Source of the DNA: M3007 sp964550795
Lineage (GTDB): Bacteria; Bacteroidota; Bacteroidia; Chitinophagales; Saprospiraceae
Length of the DNA stretch: 64,000 bases
NCBI GenBank assembly: GCA_964550795.1
Contig: CAZKBH010000024.1
Coordinates: 1-64,000, forward strand
Reading direction: 5' to 3'
Of the stretch, positions 62,181 through 64,000 are shown piece after piece. The position numbers and the translations under genes are program-made. The stretch's first letter is position 1. The number at the start of each line of letters is the position of its first letter. Under the pieces are notes generated by a model. It made no database searches. It saw nothing but the letters and a program-made list of their open reading frames with translations, and was not told the DNA's origin.

Positions 62181-62288
62181 AGGCAAATTTTTTAAATTTT
62201 AGCCGTTTTCCCGCCATTTTACCAGAAATTCGCATCCTGCATAGAGAAGTCAAAAGATCCAAAATCTGCTAACGATAAAATTTTTACC

Positions 62289-62510
62289 ATGTCCACAGAC
62301 GAACGCATCCGCAAACGACGCAACTTCAAAATGCCGCTGCTTATCTTGGGTTTGTGCATGACGGTCTTTTACCTTGGTTTAGGCTCACTGCTGCTTTTTG
62401 ACAAAACTTTTTTGTCTGGAATTCAAGTCGAGTTCCGGAATATTTTCGCGGTCATGCTCCTGGTGTATGGCAGCTATCGTGGCTGGAGAGTTTATGCTGA
62501 CAACTTTTAA
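62289..62510 (+). CDS. Small two-helix membrane protein
   Basis: 73 residues. A basic N-terminus (DERIRKRRNFK) is followed by two hydrophobic helices (about 16-37 and 48-65) and a short tail. No family assigned. It is 11 bases before the PstS-like gene and surely co-transcribed with it. Small proteins in this place accompany TonB/ExbD-type energy-coupling operons in related genomes, but exbB/exbD are not seen here. Confidence 0.78.
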   Translation: MSTDERIRKRRNFKMPLLILGLCMTVFYLGLGSLLLFDKTFLSGIQVEFRNIFAVMLLVYGSYRGWRVYADNF

Positions 62511-62521
62511 ACTGATTTAAT

Positions 62522-63454
62522 ATGGTACGCAATTTATTGATTTTCACCACATTATCTCTGCTTTGGATGGCTTGCGGCGGGCAAGACAACAAATCCGGCA
62601 AAGAACTCGACACCATCACTACCGGCGAATTAACCATCGCTGTGGAGGAAGGCTACCGACCTTTCATCTCGTCCTGTGTGGATGTATTCGATTCCATTTA
62701 CCGGCGGGCAAAAATCACCCCGATTTACATGTCAGAGGGAGAAGCAGTGAATGCAATGATCCAGGATTCTGTACAGGTCGTGATTATTGGCCGGAAATTG
62801 ACCGAAAAGGAAATGTCTTATTTCCAGTCGCGAGGCTTTACCCCACCGACCACCCCGATCGCTTACGACGCACTAGCCTTAATCATTAATCGAGCAAATC
62901 CCGATACCGTATTGACGGTGCAGCAAATACGCGATATTCTAACCGGAAAAATCACCAATTGGAAAGAAATCAACCCAAAATCAACCTTAGGGAAAGTCAA
63001 CCTGGTATTTGATCATCCAATGAGCGGTACTTTACGTTACGTACGTGATTCAATTATTGCGGGTCAAGAATTGAACCCGCAGGCCGCCGCGCTCAACAAT
63101 AACGAGGCCGTGATTGATTACGTCCAAAAAAACAAGGCCACCATTGGAGTTATTGCCGCCAACTGGATTTCGGACACCGACGACGGGGGCGTGCAAAAAT
63201 TTCTTCGAGACATTAAACTCGTTGACGTGGCGCGCGAGACAGGGAAGGTCGGTTATGGCCCGCTTCAAGCCTATTTGGCTACCGGCGATTATCCTTTCAA
63301 ACGGACGGTTTACATCATCAACGCTCAGGGAAGACGGAGCGGGTTAGGCACTGGTTTTGCCTCTTATTTGGCACAGGATGGTCAGAGAATTATACTCAAA
63401 GACGGACTTTTGCCAGCCAACGCAGTAACGCGTTTGATCAAAGCAAGCAATTGA
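62522..63454 (+). CDS. PstS-like phosphate-binding lipoprotein
   Basis: 310 residues, lipobox LLWMAC (Cys18). Periplasmic binding fold with VVIIGRKLTEKEM, TPIAYDALALIINRANPD, ILTGKITNWKEINP and the phosphate-contacting SGTLRYVRDSI region of PstS-family proteins. No pstCAB genes are adjacent, so it may be a stand-alone phosphate sensor or binder. Preceded by a small membrane protein and followed by a TPR protein. Confidence 0.88.
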   Translation: MVRNLLIFTTLSLLWMACGGQDNKSGKELDTITTGELTIAVEEGYRPFISSCVDVFDSIYRRAKITPIYMSEGEAVNAMIQDSVQVVIIGRKLTEKEMSYFQSRGFTPPTTPIAYDALALIINRANPDTVLTVQQIRDILTGKITNWKEINPKSTLGKVNLVFDHPMSGTLRYVRDSIIAGQELNPQAAALNNNEAVIDYVQKNKATIGVIAANWISDTDDGGVQKFLRDIKLVDVARETGKVGYGPLQAYLATGDYPFKRTVYIINAQGRRSGLGTGFASYLAQDGQRIILKDGLLPANAVTRLIKASN

Positions 63455-63620
63455 AATCCAAACGATTGTCAAAACTTCTCTCTTGCTGTGTATGTTTCAC
63501 CTTGGATGTAGTCTAAAATATATCACTTCATCCGTTCTATAAATTGGACCATTTTACCTTCTCGAATTTGGGGATGGCTAAGTGCTCAATCAGTTTTAAA
63601 CACAATACTTTTTCCGAACA

Positions 63621-64000
63621 ATGACTAATTTTCTGAAAAAAGCCCTTTTCCTCGCAACCGTGCTTCTGGCACAGAACGCTTTCGGCCAAAGCCACGCAGC
63701 AGGTCTGGAAGCCATGCAATTAGAAAACTGGGACAAGGCAATCAGTGTATTTTCTGGCCTTACCAAGGCCGATCCTACCGATCAAAGCGCTTTTTTGAGC
63801 CTTGGAAATGCCTATCTCGCCAAAGGTGATAAAGAAAAAGCAACGGCAAACTTTAAAGCAGCTTTTGACATTAAAAACGATGCCCCCCTGGGATTTGTGG
63901 CCAATGGCAGGTTGCTACTGCTTCAAAATAACATGGTTGAGGCTGAAAAGCAATTTGCAAGAGCAATCAGGAGTGCTAAAAAAGATATGACCACACGGCG
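63621..64000 (+). CDS. Tetratricopeptide-repeat protein, N-terminal part
   Basis: The first 126 residues of a gene that continues past the right edge. A signal peptide (NFLKKALFLATVLLAQNAFG) is followed by TPR units (AAGLEAMQLENWDKAISVFSGL; AFLSLGNAYLAKGDKEKATANFKAAFD; EAEKQFARAI). Secreted or periplasmic scaffold. Probably in the same cluster as the PstS-like gene. Confidence 0.85.
   Translation, partial: MTNFLKKALFLATVLLAQNAFGQSHAAGLEAMQLENWDKAISVFSGLTKADPTDQSAFLSLGNAYLAKGDKEKATANFKAAFDIKNDAPLGFVANGRLLLLQNNMVEAEKQFARAIRSAKKDMTTR

Noticed and set aside
1..64000. tRNA or rRNA genes
   Set aside because: I looked in the intergenic gaps for T-arm-like GGTTCGA words and conserved rRNA stretches and saw none; a covariance-model scan would be decisive.

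Overview
The window is chromosomal DNA from a member of the Bacteroidota, most likely a Saprospiraceae/Lewinella-type marine or sludge bacterium. The evidence is a type IX secretion (T9SS) gene cluster (porV, porU, a porW/sprE homologue and an OmpA/PD40 protein like PorE), many TAnnTTTG-type -7 promoter elements instead of sigma70 boxes, weak or absent Shine-Dalgarno sequences, many small lipoproteins, and a POT transporter, PBP1A and heme A synthase of the type usual in the phylum. The lineage is inferred; no rRNA gene is present.

Layout. 1-3300: accessory region. Two convergent genes end in a formylglycine-generating-enzyme/C-type-lectin-like domain whose last codons differ only at positions compatible with adenine-specific mutagenesis. 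Between them lie an Asn-codon-rich template-like sequence and large nested inverted repeats. Together these are parts of a diversity-generating retroelement (DGR); no reverse transcriptase is visible. The complete target fuses a caspase-like peptidase, a calcium-binding type-3 repeat and the variable domain. 3300-20500: housekeeping and envelope genes (POT transporter, PBP1A, lipoproteins, thioredoxin-like protein, dnaX, glycosyltransferase, lipid kinase), with one frameshifted gene. 20500-24900: ileS, interrupted in frame by a DUF559 nuclease-like module between inverted terminal repeats, with a second solo repeat inserted further on and a hairpin/terminator-like leader upstream. 24900-31300: tcdA, a methyltransferase remnant, rfaE2, a four-helix-bundle gene between palindromic repeats, comM, an alpha/beta hydrolase and ctaA.

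31300-35050 has origin-proximal signals: an AT-rich gene-free region with DnaA-box matches and, 3 kb away, a perfect and a near-perfect parS site. 35050-45800 is the T9SS cluster. 45800-64000 holds truA, a large membrane protein, a dihydroorotase paralogue lacking metal ligands, a DMT exporter, purD, a DUF4159 protein, an M3 peptidase, a glutamine amidotransferase-like protein, acpP, pyk, cysS, a PstS-like lipoprotein and the start of a TPR protein.

Several families of intergenic palindromes recur through the window (GTGTGGCACACC, AGACCTATAAGG, TTGATAGGGTTGAT and ATATCGAA types). They lie mostly just past stop codons and look like REP/MITE-like elements that may also act as terminators.
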